Source: Corynebacterium crudilactis
Lineage (GTDB): Bacteria; Actinomycetota; Actinomycetes; Mycobacteriales; Mycobacteriaceae
DNA length: 64,000 bases
NCBI RefSeq assembly: GCF_001643015.1
Contig: NZ_CP015622.1
Span: 1,377,358-1,441,357, forward strand
Reading direction: 5' to 3'
Of this stretch, positions 25,806-36,795 are shown one piece after another (positions within the stretch are counted from its first letter, which is position 1; every line of letters begins with the position of its first letter). A program made the translations under genes and the position numbers. The notes under the pieces are model-generated. The model made no database searches. It had not been told where the DNA came from and worked only from the letters and a program-made list of their open reading frames with translations.

Positions 25806-26000
25806 ATGAAGAACAAGACCCACAAGGGCACCGCAAAGCGCGTTAAGGTGACTGGTTCCGGCAAGCTCGTTCGCGAGCAGGCTAACCGCCGCCACCTTCT
25901 CGAAGGCAAGGCATCCACCCGCACCCGTCGCCTGAAGGGCATCGTTGAGGTTGACAAGGCCGACACCAAGCGCATGAAGCGCCTGCTCGGCAAGGCTTAG
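25806..26000 (+). CDS. rpmI: 50S ribosomal protein L35
   Basis: Small basic large-subunit protein of 64 residues, the normal length. It starts [20 protein letters not shown] and contains the family hallmark [30 protein letters not shown] upstream holds an AAGGA 7 bases before the ATG. Middle gene of the infC operon; gaps of 28 and 59 bases to its neighbours. Confidence 0.96.
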   Translation: MKNKTHKGTAKRVKVTGSGKLVREQANRRHLLEGKASTRTRRLKGIVEVDKADTKRMKRLLGKA

Positions 26001-26059
26001 TTTAAAACCTTCGCCTAAACCCCTCCACCTTTCAAGTCAAGATTTAAGGAAGTACCACC

Positions 26060-26443
26060 GTGGCACGTGTCAAGCGGTCAGTCAACGCCAAGAAGAAGCG
26101 TCGCGAAATTCTAAAGTCCGCAAAGGGCTACCGCGGCCAGCGCTCACGCCTTTACCGTAAGGCTAAGGAGCAGTGGCTGCACTCCATGACTTACTCTTAC
26201 CGCGATCGTCGCGCCCGTAAGAGCGAGTTCCGTAAGCTATGGATCCAGCGTATCAACGCTGGTGCCCGTATGAACGGCATCACTTACAACCGTCTCATCC
26301 AGGGCCTGCGCCTTGCTGAGATCGAAGTTGACCGTAAGATCCTTGCTGATCTCGCAGTCAATGACTTCGCAACCTTCTCCGCAATTTGCGAAGCTGCTAA
26401 GGCTGCACTTCCTGAGGACGTTAACGCTCCAAAGGCTGCTTAA
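26060..26443 (+). CDS. rplT: 50S ribosomal protein L20
   Basis: Large-subunit assembly protein of 127 residues that binds 23S rRNA early. It starts with GTG (26060), AAGGAAG 8 bases upstream. The very basic N-terminal arm ([18 protein letters not shown]) is followed by the globular RNA-binding part with [18 protein letters not shown] and [21 protein letters not shown]20 represses this operon through its leader in some bacteria; whether that happens here is not shown. Last gene before two strong hairpins. Confidence 0.96.
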   Translation: MARVKRSVNAKKKRREILKSAKGYRGQRSRLYRKAKEQWLHSMTYSYRDRRARKSEFRKLWIQRINAGARMNGITYNRLIQGLRLAEIEVDRKILADLAVNDFATFSAICEAAKAALPEDVNAPKAA

Positions 26444-26459
26444 GCTTAAAGCACTTTAA

Positions 26460-26506
26460 AGACCTGTATTCTGTCACCTTCGTGGTGGCGGGGGACAGGT
26501 CTTTTT
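26460..26506 (+). terminator. rplT operon terminator
   Basis: GACCTGT (26461-26467) pairs with ACAGGTC (26495-26501); an inner CACC/GGTG stem and a TTTTT tail complete it. Confidence 0.85.
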
Positions 26507-26533
26507 CTGTTTTTAAGGTACTTAAGCACAAAA

Positions 26534-26597
26534 GAAACCCGCTGTACTAGCAAGCTAGTACAGCGGGGTTTCTCAATTTTACAGGTTTTTAACCTGT
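26534..26597. repeat. Two further tandem hairpins downstream of rplT
   Basis: An 18-bp near-perfect hairpin with a 2-base centre (GAAACCCGCTGTACTAGC, 26534-26551, with 26554-26572) is followed by ACAGGTT/AACCTGT (26581-26597) and TTTTC. They could back up the terminator or form part of the ugpA upstream region. Confidence 0.6.
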
Positions 26598-26887
26598 TTT
26601 CTGATCCCTACCGTATTTTGGCAGTAAGCATATTATCAATGTACTAGGAAATCTGTGCTTCAACTATCCAATGTTTTTGTACGGTCTGATTCGCACGGTT
26701 CTTTCTGATTCCATGATTACGCGCGCAATAATATATAGCCAGGTAGGGGAATTTCAAGGAAAAAGTTCTTCAAAAGGACAGTGTTCACCTAATGGTCATT
26801 TCTTTTATGTGGGAAGTTTTCCTCTAGCTCCAACAATTCAATTGAAAAACACTGATAGGACATTTTGCCCGCATAATATTTCTGCTC
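26598..26887. other. ugpA upstream region
   Basis: About 290 bases of AT-rich sequence with no supported gene. It must carry the ugp promoter. AT-rich -10-like hexamers (TAATAT around 26729 and around 26876) are visible, but no confident -35 or operator. PhoR control is expected from C. glutamicum, where ugp is phosphate-starvation induced, yet I cannot point to a site. Confidence 0.4.
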
Positions 26888-27820
26888 GTGTCCACATTAA
26901 TCGCAGAACCAGAGGTGGATAAGCTACGCAAAAAGGCCAAGAGATCACGGCGGACTGAATGGTGGCTTGCCGCTGCACTTCTAGCTCCTAACTTGCTTCT
27001 TTTGGCAATTTTTACGTACCGACCACTGTTAGATAACTTCCGGTTGTCTTTTTTCAACTGGAATATTTCTTCACCCAACTCAACTTTCATCGGGCTGGAT
27101 AATTACATCGAGTTTTTCACTCGAGATGACACAGTCCAAGTAGTGCTCAACACTCTCATCTTCACGGCATGCGCTGTGATTGGATCGATGGTGCTCGGCT
27201 TGCTGCTGGCCATGCTTTTGGATCAGAAGCTGTTTGGCCGTAACTTTGTTCGTTCTATGGTTTTCGCACCGTTTGTTATTTCTGGTGCTGCCATTGGTGT
27301 TGCTTTTCAGTTCGTCTTTGATCCAAATTTTGGTTTGGTTCAGGATTTACTAGGCAAGATTGGTGTAGATTCACCGCAGTTCTATCAAAGTCCTGGTTGG
27401 GCTTTGTTCATGGTGACCTTTACTTTTGTGTGGAAGAACCTTGGATATGCCTTCGTTATTTATCTTGCTGCTCTGCAGGGATTGAATAAGGATTTGGCGG
27501 AGGCCGCAGCGGTAGATGGCGCAAATGCGTGGACACGATTTTGGAAGGTTACTTTTCCACAGCTGCGCCCAACTACATTCTTCCTGTCGATTACTGTCAC
27601 GCTGAACTCTGTGCAGGTCTTCGACATCATTCACACCATGACTCGTGGTGGCCCGTTAGGAAATGGCACGACCACGTTGGTCTACCAGGTCTATACCGAA
27701 ACCTTCACTAACTATCGTGCGGGATACGGCGCGACGGTCGCAACGATTCTCTTCTTGTTGCTGCTCATTATCACCGTTATCCAAGTCCGCTATATGGATA
27801 AGGAGAACAAGCAGAAATGA
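26888..27820 (+). CDS. ugpA: sn-Glycerol-3-phosphate ABC transporter, permease UgpA
   Basis: Inner-membrane channel subunit of 310 residues, MalF/UgpA type. A basic cytosolic N-terminus leads into six predicted helices, the first being WWLAAALLAPNLLLLAIF. The EAA loop that contacts the ATPase reads EAAAVDGANAWTRFWKVTFP. The gene starts at a GTG (26888); no clear ribosome site is present and TAATAT about 10 bases upstream suggests a leaderless or very short leader. It overlaps ugpE by 4 bases (ATGA), indicating translational coupling. With ugpE, ugpB and ugpC it forms a complete importer for glycerol-3-phosphate or its diesters, which supply phosphate and carbon. Confidence 0.9.
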   Translation: MSTLIAEPEVDKLRKKAKRSRRTEWWLAAALLAPNLLLLAIFTYRPLLDNFRLSFFNWNISSPNSTFIGLDNYIEFFTRDDTVQVVLNTLIFTACAVIGSMVLGLLLAMLLDQKLFGRNFVRSMVFAPFVISGAAIGVAFQFVFDPNFGLVQDLLGKIGVDSPQFYQSPGWALFMVTFTFVWKNLGYAFVIYLAALQGLNKDLAEAAAVDGANAWTRFWKVTFPQLRPTTFFLSITVTLNSVQVFDIIHTMTRGGPLGNGTTTLVYQVYTETFTNYRAGYGATVATILFLLLLIITVIQVRYMDKENKQK

Positions 27821-28653
27821 TCGGAACAGATAAAAACATTTTAGTGAAGATCATGGGCTATGTTGGCATGATTGCTGCCATCTTGTTCATTGGTCTACCA
27901 CTGGTGTTTATCATTTTGACCAGTTTTAAGCAGCAGTCTGAGATTTACACTCAGCCAGTAACGTGGTTTCCTTCGGAATTTAACTTTGACAATTACATCA
28001 ATGTTTTTGAGAGGGTTCCGTTCTTAGATTACTTCCGGAACTCCATCATCATCACAATTGTATTGTGCATTCTGAAGATTATCCTCGGTGTTATTTCCGC
28101 ATATGCATTGTCGATTTTGCGTTTCCCAGGACGTAACCTCGTGTTCTTGTTGGTGATTTCTGCGCTGATGGTGCCATCAGAAGTAACCGTTATTTCTAAC
28201 TACGCATTGGTTAGCCAGCTTGGATGGCGTGATACGTATCAGGGCATCATCATTCCACTGGCAGGCATTGCTTTTGGCACCTTCCTCATGCGAAATCACT
28301 TCATGTCGATTCCATCAGAACTTATCGAAGCAGCTCGCATGGATCACTGCGGACACTTCCGACTCCTCTGGCAAGTATTGCTTCCTATCTCCATGCCCAC
28401 GTTGGTCGCGTTCTCCATGATCACTGTGGTCAACGAATGGAATCAGTATCTCTGGCCTTTCCTCATGGCAGAAACTTCAAATTCAGCAACTCTGCCAATT
28501 GGTTTGACCATGCTTCAAAACAATGAAGGTGTTTCCAACTGGGGACCTGTTATGGCGGCAACAATCATGACTATGCTGCCAGTGCTTGTGATGTTCTTGG
28601 CACTGCAGCAGTACATGATCAAGGGCCTTATCTCTGGCGCCGTCAAGGGATAA
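27817..28653 (+). CDS. ugpE: sn-Glycerol-3-phosphate ABC transporter, permease UgpE
   Basis: Second membrane subunit, 278 residues, MalG/UgpE type. The first helix is VGMIAAILFIGLPLVFIILTSF; the periplasm-side segment EIYTQPVTWFPSEFNFDNY is typical of this subunit. The EAA motif reads ELIEAARMDHCGHFRLLWQVLLP. ATG 27817 overlaps the ugpA stop, so the two subunits are made in equal amounts. The gap of 87 bases to ugpB includes no terminator. Confidence 0.9.
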   Translation: MIGTDKNILVKIMGYVGMIAAILFIGLPLVFIILTSFKQQSEIYTQPVTWFPSEFNFDNYINVFERVPFLDYFRNSIIITIVLCILKIILGVISAYALSILRFPGRNLVFLLVISALMVPSEVTVISNYALVSQLGWRDTYQGIIIPLAGIAFGTFLMRNHFMSIPSELIEAARMDHCGHFRLLWQVLLPISMPTLVAFSMITVVNEWNQYLWPFLMAETSNSATLPIGLTMLQNNEGVSNWGPVMAATIMTMLPVLVMFLALQQYMIKGLISGAVKG

Positions 28654-28740
28654 AACTTCCCCAACACGCGGCTCCACAAAGGCTTCAACAAGAAGCCTTC
28701 ACACACTTTAAGCTTCTCTCAACTTTTAAAAGGATTGAAA

Positions 28741-30057
28741 ATGGCTCAGATTTCTCGTCGTTACTTCCTGGCTGCAGCTTCTGTTGCAAGTGCAGGCGTT
28801 ACTTTGGCTGCATGTGCAGGCACTGGCGGAAGCACTTCTTCCTCTTCTAATTCAGGTGCTGAAGGTGACACCAACACCATCGTCTGGTGGTCTAACCACC
28901 CAGCGAACTCCAAGGATGTCGAGCTGGAGTTGATCTCCCGCTTTGAGGCGGAAAACCCAGATCTTAAGGTTCAGCTGGTAGATGCAGGCGCAAACTACGC
29001 TGAGGTTTCTCAGAAGTTCAATGCTGCGCTGTCCGGTGGAGACCTTCCTGACCTCGTGGTGTTGTCTGATACCGAGTGGTTCAACTTCGCTATCAATGGT
29101 GCAACTGCAAATATTGATGAGCTGGCAAAGCGCAACAACATTGATACCTCTAGCTACGTTGACTCCCTGTTCAATGACTACTCCCACGATGGTGGACATT
29201 ACGGTCTACCATTTGCTCGCTCCACCGTCCTGTTCTACTACAACAAGGATCTATGGGCTAAGGCTGGCCTTGAAGATCGTGGACCTAACTCTTGGGAAGA
29301 ATTCACCGAGTGGGGACCAAAGCTGCAGGAAGCAATGGGCAGCGGTTTCGCACACGGTTGGGGAGATGCAACCAGCTACCTTTCTTGGACTTTCGAAGGC
29401 CCAATGTGGTCCATGGGCGGAAACTACTCTGAAGGTTGGGAGTCCCGCCTGACTACTCCTGAGACCATCCGCACTGTTGAATGGTTGAAGTCCACTGTTG
29501 ATGATGGTTACGCAACCATTTCCACCGATGTCACCAACGAGTTTGTCACTGGCCTTATCGGTTCTTGCATCCAGTCCACTGGTGATCTTTCCTCTGTTTC
29601 CGGTGCTGCAACCTTCGATTGGGGTGTGGCAGCAATGCCTAACCCAACCGGCGAAGGTGCTTGCCCAACCGGTGGTGCAGGTCTAGGTATCCCAGCTGGT
29701 ATTTCTGAGCAGCGCCAGGACAATGCCATTAAGTTCGTTGATTTCCTTACCAATGCGAAGAACACCGGTTTCTGGTCCCGCGAGACCGGCTATGTTCCAG
29801 TGCGTAAGGATGCAGCCGAAGATGCAGATCACGCAGCATTCCTGAAGGAAAACCCTGCTTACAACGTTGCTGTTGAGCAGCTTCCAGATACTCGTTCCCA
29901 GGATAACTTCCGCGTGCTCCTGCCAAATGGTGACCGCACCATTGGTGATGCACTAGAGAAGATTTGCCTGACCGGTGCAGATATTGATGTCACGCTTGCA
30001 GAAGTTGAAGAGAAGCTCAACACCATCTACACCCGCGACATCAAGTCACTGATCTAA
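28741..30057 (+). CDS. ugpB: sn-Glycerol-3-phosphate-binding lipoprotein UgpB
   Basis: Extracellular substrate-binding lipoprotein of 438 residues, bacterial SBP family 1. The signal has a twin-arginine motif SRRYFL followed by a short hydrophobic stretch and a lipobox LAAC with the lipidated cysteine at C25, so Tat export followed by lipidation is likely. The mature part starts with a Ser/Thr linker, then TNTIVWWSNHPANSKDVELE and GGDLPDLVVLSDTEWF. SWTFEGPMWSMGG near residue 220 corresponds to the ligand loop region in UgpB. ATG 28741 has AAAGGA 7 bases upstream and is preferred to the TTG two codons earlier. Confidence 0.9.
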   Translation: MAQISRRYFLAAASVASAGVTLAACAGTGGSTSSSSNSGAEGDTNTIVWWSNHPANSKDVELELISRFEAENPDLKVQLVDAGANYAEVSQKFNAALSGGDLPDLVVLSDTEWFNFAINGATANIDELAKRNNIDTSSYVDSLFNDYSHDGGHYGLPFARSTVLFYYNKDLWAKAGLEDRGPNSWEEFTEWGPKLQEAMGSGFAHGWGDATSYLSWTFEGPMWSMGGNYSEGWESRLTTPETIRTVEWLKSTVDDGYATISTDVTNEFVTGLIGSCIQSTGDLSSVSGAATFDWGVAAMPNPTGEGACPTGGAGLGIPAGISEQRQDNAIKFVDFLTNAKNTGFWSRETGYVPVRKDAAEDADHAAFLKENPAYNVAVEQLPDTRSQDNFRVLLPNGDRTIGDALEKICLTGADIDVTLAEVEEKLNTIYTRDIKSLI

Positions 30058-30090
30058 GTTTTCTTTCACAACTTTTAAGGAGGCCGTGAC

Positions 30091-31311
30091 ATGGCGTCAA
30101 TCGTCTTTGAAAACGTCACACGTAAATACTCTCCGGGTGCACGCCCGGCCGTCGACAAGCTCAATTTGGAAATCACCGATGGTGAATTCCTTGTGCTTGT
30201 GGGTCCATCGGGCTGCGGAAAATCCACATCTTTGCGCATGCTTGCAGGTCTTGAGCCCATCGACGAGGGACGTCTGCTCATCGACGGTAAAGACGCCACT
30301 GAACTGCGTCCACAAGACCGTGATATCGCGATGGTTTTCCAGAGCTATGCGTTGTACCCAAATATGACCGTTCGGGACAACATGGGTTTTGCATTGAAGA
30401 ACCAGAAGATTGCTAAAGCAGAGATCGAGAAGCGTGTTGCTGAGGCTTCTCGTATTCTGCAGCTTGATCCTTACCTTGATCGTAAACCAGCTGCACTGTC
30501 TGGTGGTCAGCGCCAGCGTGTGGCCATGGGGCGTGCGATTGTGCGTGAGCCTTCGGTTTTTTGTATGGATGAGCCATTGTCTAACTTGGATGCAAAGCTG
30601 CGTGTGTCCACTCGTGCGGAGATCTCTGCTTTGCAGCGCCGCATGGGCGTGACCACGGTATATGTTACCCATGATCAGGTTGAGGCGATGACCATGGGTG
30701 ATCGTGTGGCTGTGCTGTTGCTTGGTGTACTGCAGCAGGTGGATACGCCACAGAATCTTTATGATTACCCAGCTAATGCGTTCGTTGCCAGCTTCATTGG
30801 TTCTCCTTCCATGAATCTCATTGAGGGCACTATCCGTGGCGATAAGGTGGCTTTGGGTACTGGCATTGAGATTGCTGTACCCGATGAAGTAGCAGCGGAA
30901 GTGCGCAATAACCCAAGCCATTTTGAAGGCCGTCCGGTGATTGTGGGTGCTCGCCCCGAGCACATGTATCTCACCTCTGAGAATGAAAGTGGCGCCGTCT
31001 CAGCTGAGGTCAGCCACATTGATGAGCTGGGTGCAGATTCTATGGTGTACGTCAAGGCTACTGGCGTGAAAAACCCTAATACCGATCTATTGGGTGAAGG
31101 CATTCCAGAAGATATGCGCGTAAAAGTCATTAACGCAGCAGACACCGATACTGCACAGCTGGGTGTGCGCGTAGAGCGCCATCATGGCTTGCAGGCTGGC
31201 GATAAGGTGCACATTGTTGCGGCACCTAGTGATGTGCACCTTTTCGACGGTCTTGATGGCCGCCGAATCGGAGCATCTGTGTTGGCTCCAGCCCATGAAC
31301 TGCAGGCTTAG
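30091..31311 (+). CDS. ugpC: sn-Glycerol-3-phosphate ABC transporter, ATPase UgpC
   Basis: Cytosolic ATPase of 406 residues, MalK/UgpC class. Walker A is GPSGCGKSTSLRMLAG, Q-loop VFQSYALYPNMTVRDN, signature LSGGQRQRVAMGRA, Walker B FCMDEPLSNLDAK and H-loop VTHDQVEAM. The C-terminal 160 residues form the TOBE regulatory domain (FIGSPSMNLIEG; VGARPEHMYL). AAGGAGG precedes the ATG by 8 bases, the strongest ribosome site of the operon. The gene ends the ugp operon and converges on the glycerophosphodiesterase 13 bases away, with no clear terminator between. Confidence 0.93.
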   Translation: MASIVFENVTRKYSPGARPAVDKLNLEITDGEFLVLVGPSGCGKSTSLRMLAGLEPIDEGRLLIDGKDATELRPQDRDIAMVFQSYALYPNMTVRDNMGFALKNQKIAKAEIEKRVAEASRILQLDPYLDRKPAALSGGQRQRVAMGRAIVREPSVFCMDEPLSNLDAKLRVSTRAEISALQRRMGVTTVYVTHDQVEAMTMGDRVAVLLLGVLQQVDTPQNLYDYPANAFVASFIGSPSMNLIEGTIRGDKVALGTGIEIAVPDEVAAEVRNNPSHFEGRPVIVGARPEHMYLTSENESGAVSAEVSHIDELGADSMVYVKATGVKNPNTDLLGEGIPEDMRVKVINAADTDTAQLGVRVERHHGLQAGDKVHIVAAPSDVHLFDGLDGRRIGASVLAPAHELQA

Positions 31312-31324
31312 GGCTTTAATTTTT

Positions 31325-32032
31325 CTACCAGTGCAGCTCGCCAGCAGGGGAGCTTGCTAAAAATCGAGTGGGATCGCTAACAGTGGCGTAATCAACGCCA
31401 GCTTGTTGTGCGATCCCAAACGCATTTTCATCCCGAATTGTCCAGCAACCAACCTTGATTCCCTTGGTATGCAGATCAGCAATTGATGCCAGGTTTAGTG
31501 CCTTCCATGACGGCAAAATAGCCCCAACGTTCTTCAATGGAATGTGATCGAGAATGCGCAGATCCTCCATGGAAGTATCCCGGAGAATACCCACGCGCGC
31601 TTCCGGGAGCCGGTCTACGATTTCTACCAATGCAGCGTCAATGAAGCTGATAAACAGCAGACGCTCCAGGTGTTCTGGATATTTGTGCAAGAGGGTAGCA
31701 GCTGCGGGGACAGCGCCTGCCGATTTGATTTCCACCTGGATGGGCAAGGTGGTCTCCAGAAGTACCTCTTCTAGAGTTGGTACGGGGGATCCGTCGATAA
31801 GCGTTATTTCTTTGATCTGCTCGGCGCTTAAGCGCGCGACTGGCGTATCGCGGTGAGGTGAACCCGGCGCGGCGACACGCGCTGCGGTGCGGTCGTGGAT
31901 GACGATGGCGTGGTTATCGGCTGTGGCGTGGATGTCCAGCTCAAATGCATCAGCAGGGGAGGCGGCGCGGAACGCAGCCATGGTGTTTTCTAGGTGCAGA
32001 TCTTCGGCACCACGGTGGGCAACAATGTGCAT
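31325..32032 (-). CDS. Glycerophosphodiester phosphodiesterase
   Basis: Hydrolyses glycerophosphodiesters to glycerol-3-phosphate and an alcohol. About 235 residues with a TIM-barrel GDPD domain. Catalytic signature: HRG...ENT at the N-terminus, FELDIH for the metal-binding Glu and Asp, then IVIHDRT for the second catalytic His, and QVEIKSAG for the later Glu. No signal peptide, so it acts inside the cell. I chose the ATG at 32032 (MHIVAHRGAED) since AAGGA precedes it by 4 bases; an ATG four codons earlier (32044) is also possible. Placement against the ugp operon fits use of imported diesters, but it lies on the opposite strand with its own promoter. Confidence 0.88.
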   Translation of the reverse strand: MHIVAHRGAEDLHLENTMAAFRAASPADAFELDIHATADNHAIVIHDRTAARVAAPGSPHRDTPVARLSAEQIKEITLIDGSPVPTLEEVLLETTLPIQVEIKSAGAVPAAATLLHKYPEHLERLLFISFIDAALVEIVDRLPEARVGILRDTSMEDLRILDHIPLKNVGAILPSWKALNLASIADLHTKGIKVGCWTIRDENAFGIAQQAGVDYATVSDPTRFLASSPAGELHW

Positions 32033-32113
32033 ATTTTCCTTCATTCTTTTCTCGGGGCTTTTTAAGGATAGGGAGCAAAGTTGACCAGCTGGTTAACTGT
32101 TAGTGTTAGGGAT

Positions 32114-34047
<1,934 letters not shown>

Positions 34048-34088
34048 AGCATCCCGCACACGATTTATATATAGGAGCTAAATCCACC

Positions 34089-36596
34089 ATGTTGATTGCA
34101 CAAAACTGGGTCACGGGACTGCTTGGCCACGCAAATGAAGGCTGGAAGGTACCTTCCTCCGACCTGGATTCAGGTTATGTCCGAGTAGGTTTTGAAACTG
34201 AAGGTTTCTGGTCCATTCCAGAGACCACCGGCCCGTTGGTTATTGGCCGTGTAGAAACCATCGAAGAGCTCACTGAGTTCAAGAAGCCAATTCGCCACTG
34301 TCACGTCAATGTTGGCGATGCCAACGGCACCGGCGAATTGCAGTCCATCGTTTGTGGCGCTCGCAACTTCGCGGAAGGCGACACCGTTGTGGTGTCCCTT
34401 CCAGGAGCTGTGCTGCCTGGCGATTTCGCTATTGCAGAACGTGAAACCTATGGACGTATGTCTGCCGGAATGATTTGCTCCGCTGCAGAGCTTGGTTTGG
34501 CAGATAAGCAAAACTCCGGAATTATCACCCTTGATCCTTCCTATGGCGAGCCAGGACAGGATGCCCGTCAAGCACTGGGACTTGAAGATACCGTTTTCGA
34601 TGTTAATGTCACCCCGGACCGTGGCTACGCGCTGTCTGCTCGTGGCTTGACTCGTGAACTGGCTTCCGCATTCGAGCTGTCTTACACCGATATCGCTGCA
34701 GAGCCTGCGGTTGCCGGCATTGACGTGAAGGTTCCAGCAGTTGAAGGCTCCTTGATTAACGTTGAGCTGCGTGAAGAGACCAAGGCTGTGCGTTTTGGCC
34801 TGCGTAAAGTCTCTGGCATTGATCCAGCTGCGGAAACCCCATTCTGGATGCAGCGTGAACTCATGCTGTCTGGCCAGCGACCAGTCAATGCAGCCACCGA
34901 TGTCACCAACTACGTCATGGTGCTGCTCGGTCAGCCAATGCATGCTTTCGATGCGGACAAGGTTGCTGGCGATCTCGTTGTTCGCAATGCAACTGCCGGC
35001 GAAAAGTTTGAGACCCTTGACCACGTCAAGCGCACCCTGAACGAAGAAGACGTTGTCATCACCGATGACAACGGCATTCAGTCTTTGGCTGGTGTCATGG
35101 GCGGAGTGACCTCTGAGATTTCCGATACCACCACTGAGGTGTACTTCGAGGCAGCCACCTGGGACACCATCACCGTTGCGCGCACCTCACGTCGCCACAA
35201 GCTCAGCTCTGAGGCTTCTCGACGTTTTGAGCGTGGCGTTGATCCTGCGATTGTCGAAGTTGCTCTTGATATCGCAGCGACCCTCCTCGTTGAGATTGCA
35301 GGCGGCACCGTAGCTGCTGGCCGCACTTTGGTCGGCGAGGTCCCAGCAATGCCAGTGATCTCTATGAAGGTCACCCGTCCTTCTGAGCTCGCCGGTGTGG
35401 AGTACTCTGCCGAAACTGTGATCAGCCGTTTGGAAGAAGTGGGCTGCACCGTTGTTGCCACTGGTGACATGCTGGAGGTTACTCCTCCAACCTGGCGTGG
35501 CGATCTCACCATGTCTGCAGACTTGGTGGAAGAAGTGCTGCGTTTGGAAGGTCTGGAAGCAATTCCAACCATTATCCCAACTGCACCTGCAGGCTGTGGA
35601 CTTTCTGATGCACAGAAGCGTCGCCGTGCAGTAGGTCATGCATTGGCATACGCGGGTTACGCCGAAATCATCCCGAGCCCATTCGTGGACCCAACTGTTT
35701 TTGATGTCTGGGATCTGCCAGCTGATGATGCCCGCCGCAAGACTGTCGGTGTGCTCAACCCTCTCGAGGCAGAGCGCAATGCACTGAGCACCTCCTTGCT
35801 TCCTTCCATGCTGGAAGTCGTCAAGCGCAATGTGGCACGTGGGCACAATGATTTCTCCATCTTCGGCCTCCAGCAAGTTGCCTTCGAGCAGGGATCTGGC
35901 GTTTCACCAATGCCTTCCGTTGCACAGCGTCCTGAGCAGGATGTTGTTGCAGAACTAATCGGATCGCTTCCAGCACAGCCACTGCATGTGGCAACTGTTG
36001 GTACCGGAAACATTGAGTTCGAAGGACCATGGGGCAAGGGTCGTGATTACACCTTTGCCGATGCCATTGAGTCTGCGCGTTCTGTTGCCCGCGCAGCAGG
36101 CGTGACCTTGGAGCTGGCCAACGCGGATGCGCTGCCTTGGCACCCAGGTCGCTGCGCGGCATTGCTTGTCGACGGGAAAACCGTTGGTTTTGCCGGCGAA
36201 CTTCACCCACAGGTACTAGAAAAGTTAGGTCTTCCTGCACGCACCTGCGCAATGGAACTTGACCTTAGTGCATTGCCATTGGTGGAAAACCTTCCTGCAC
36301 CTGTGCTCTCTGCTTTCCCAGCGTTGCACCAGGACATCGCTTTGGTTGTCGATGAATCCATCCCAGCCGAAGATGTTCGCGCAACAGTAGAAGCTGGCGC
36401 TGGCGAACTCATCGAATCCGTTGAACTATTCGATGTCTACCGCTCCGAGCAGCTTGGTGAAAACAAGAAGTCTCTCGCGTTTTCCCTGCGCTTCCGCGCA
36501 ACTGACCGCACCCTGACTGATGAGGAAGCCAACGAGGCTCGTCTTCAGTCGGCAGAATTGGCTAAGCAGAAATTCAATGCTGAAATGCGTGGCTAG
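34089..36596 (+). CDS. pheT: Phenylalanyl-tRNA synthetase beta subunit
   Basis: Non-catalytic but essential subunit of 835 residues. Domains in order: tRNA-binding OB domain (about 45-155, GDANGTGELQSIVCGARNF), B3/B4 editing domain with VRFGLRKVSGIDP, the B5 domain with RPSELAGVEYSAETVISRLEE, a class II-like core, and the C-terminal ferredoxin-fold anticodon-binding domain (VLSAFPALHQDIALVVDESI and KSLAFSLRFRATDRTLTDEE). AGGAG stands 11 bases before the ATG. The gene ends the pheST operon before a good terminator. Confidence 0.96.
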   Translation: MLIAQNWVTGLLGHANEGWKVPSSDLDSGYVRVGFETEGFWSIPETTGPLVIGRVETIEELTEFKKPIRHCHVNVGDANGTGELQSIVCGARNFAEGDTVVVSLPGAVLPGDFAIAERETYGRMSAGMICSAAELGLADKQNSGIITLDPSYGEPGQDARQALGLEDTVFDVNVTPDRGYALSARGLTRELASAFELSYTDIAAEPAVAGIDVKVPAVEGSLINVELREETKAVRFGLRKVSGIDPAAETPFWMQRELMLSGQRPVNAATDVTNYVMVLLGQPMHAFDADKVAGDLVVRNATAGEKFETLDHVKRTLNEEDVVITDDNGIQSLAGVMGGVTSEISDTTTEVYFEAATWDTITVARTSRRHKLSSEASRRFERGVDPAIVEVALDIAATLLVEIAGGTVAAGRTLVGEVPAMPVISMKVTRPSELAGVEYSAETVISRLEEVGCTVVATGDMLEVTPPTWRGDLTMSADLVEEVLRLEGLEAIPTIIPTAPAGCGLSDAQKRRRAVGHALAYAGYAEIIPSPFVDPTVFDVWDLPADDARRKTVGVLNPLEAERNALSTSLLPSMLEVVKRNVARGHNDFSIFGLQQVAFEQGSGVSPMPSVAQRPEQDVVAELIGSLPAQPLHVATVGTGNIEFEGPWGKGRDYTFADAIESARSVARAAGVTLELANADALPWHPGRCAALLVDGKTVGFAGELHPQVLEKLGLPARTCAMELDLSALPLVENLPAPVLSAFPALHQDIALVVDESIPAEDVRATVEAGAGELIESVELFDVYRSEQLGENKKSLAFSLRFRATDRTLTDEEANEARLQSAELAKQKFNAEMRG

Positions 36597-36611
36597 TTCC
36601 ACATAGTTTTT

Positions 36612-36652
36612 AGGCGCCTTAGATGGTTAATTCCATCGGAGGCGCCTTTTGC
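36612..36652 (+). terminator. pheST terminator
   Basis: AGGCGCC (36612-36618) pairs with GGCGCCT (36641-36647), with an inner ATGG/CCAT stem and a TTTT tail. Confidence 0.85.
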
Positions 36653-36672
36653 TGTGTTGAGGGCTCTATCAC

Positions 36673-36740
36673 CGACTTCACGTGGTCGACTTCAGTACGA
36701 TTTTCTAGATTTTCCTAGTGAAGTCGTTGGTGTGAAGTCG
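36673..36740. repeat. Palindromic element B
   Basis: The octamer CGACTTCA occurs twice on the left (36673-36680, 36687-36694), and its complement TGAAGTCG twice on the right (36719-36726, 36733-36740). Nine outer and eight inner base pairs form, with a 5 by 5 internal loop. The 24-base apical loop ends in TTTTCCTAG. No T-run and no open frame. Confidence 0.65.
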
Positions 36741-36795
36741 AACTCTAAGACTCTGGTTTGCTCTCCGAATCCCGGCTCCCTGTGCTCTCCTTAAG

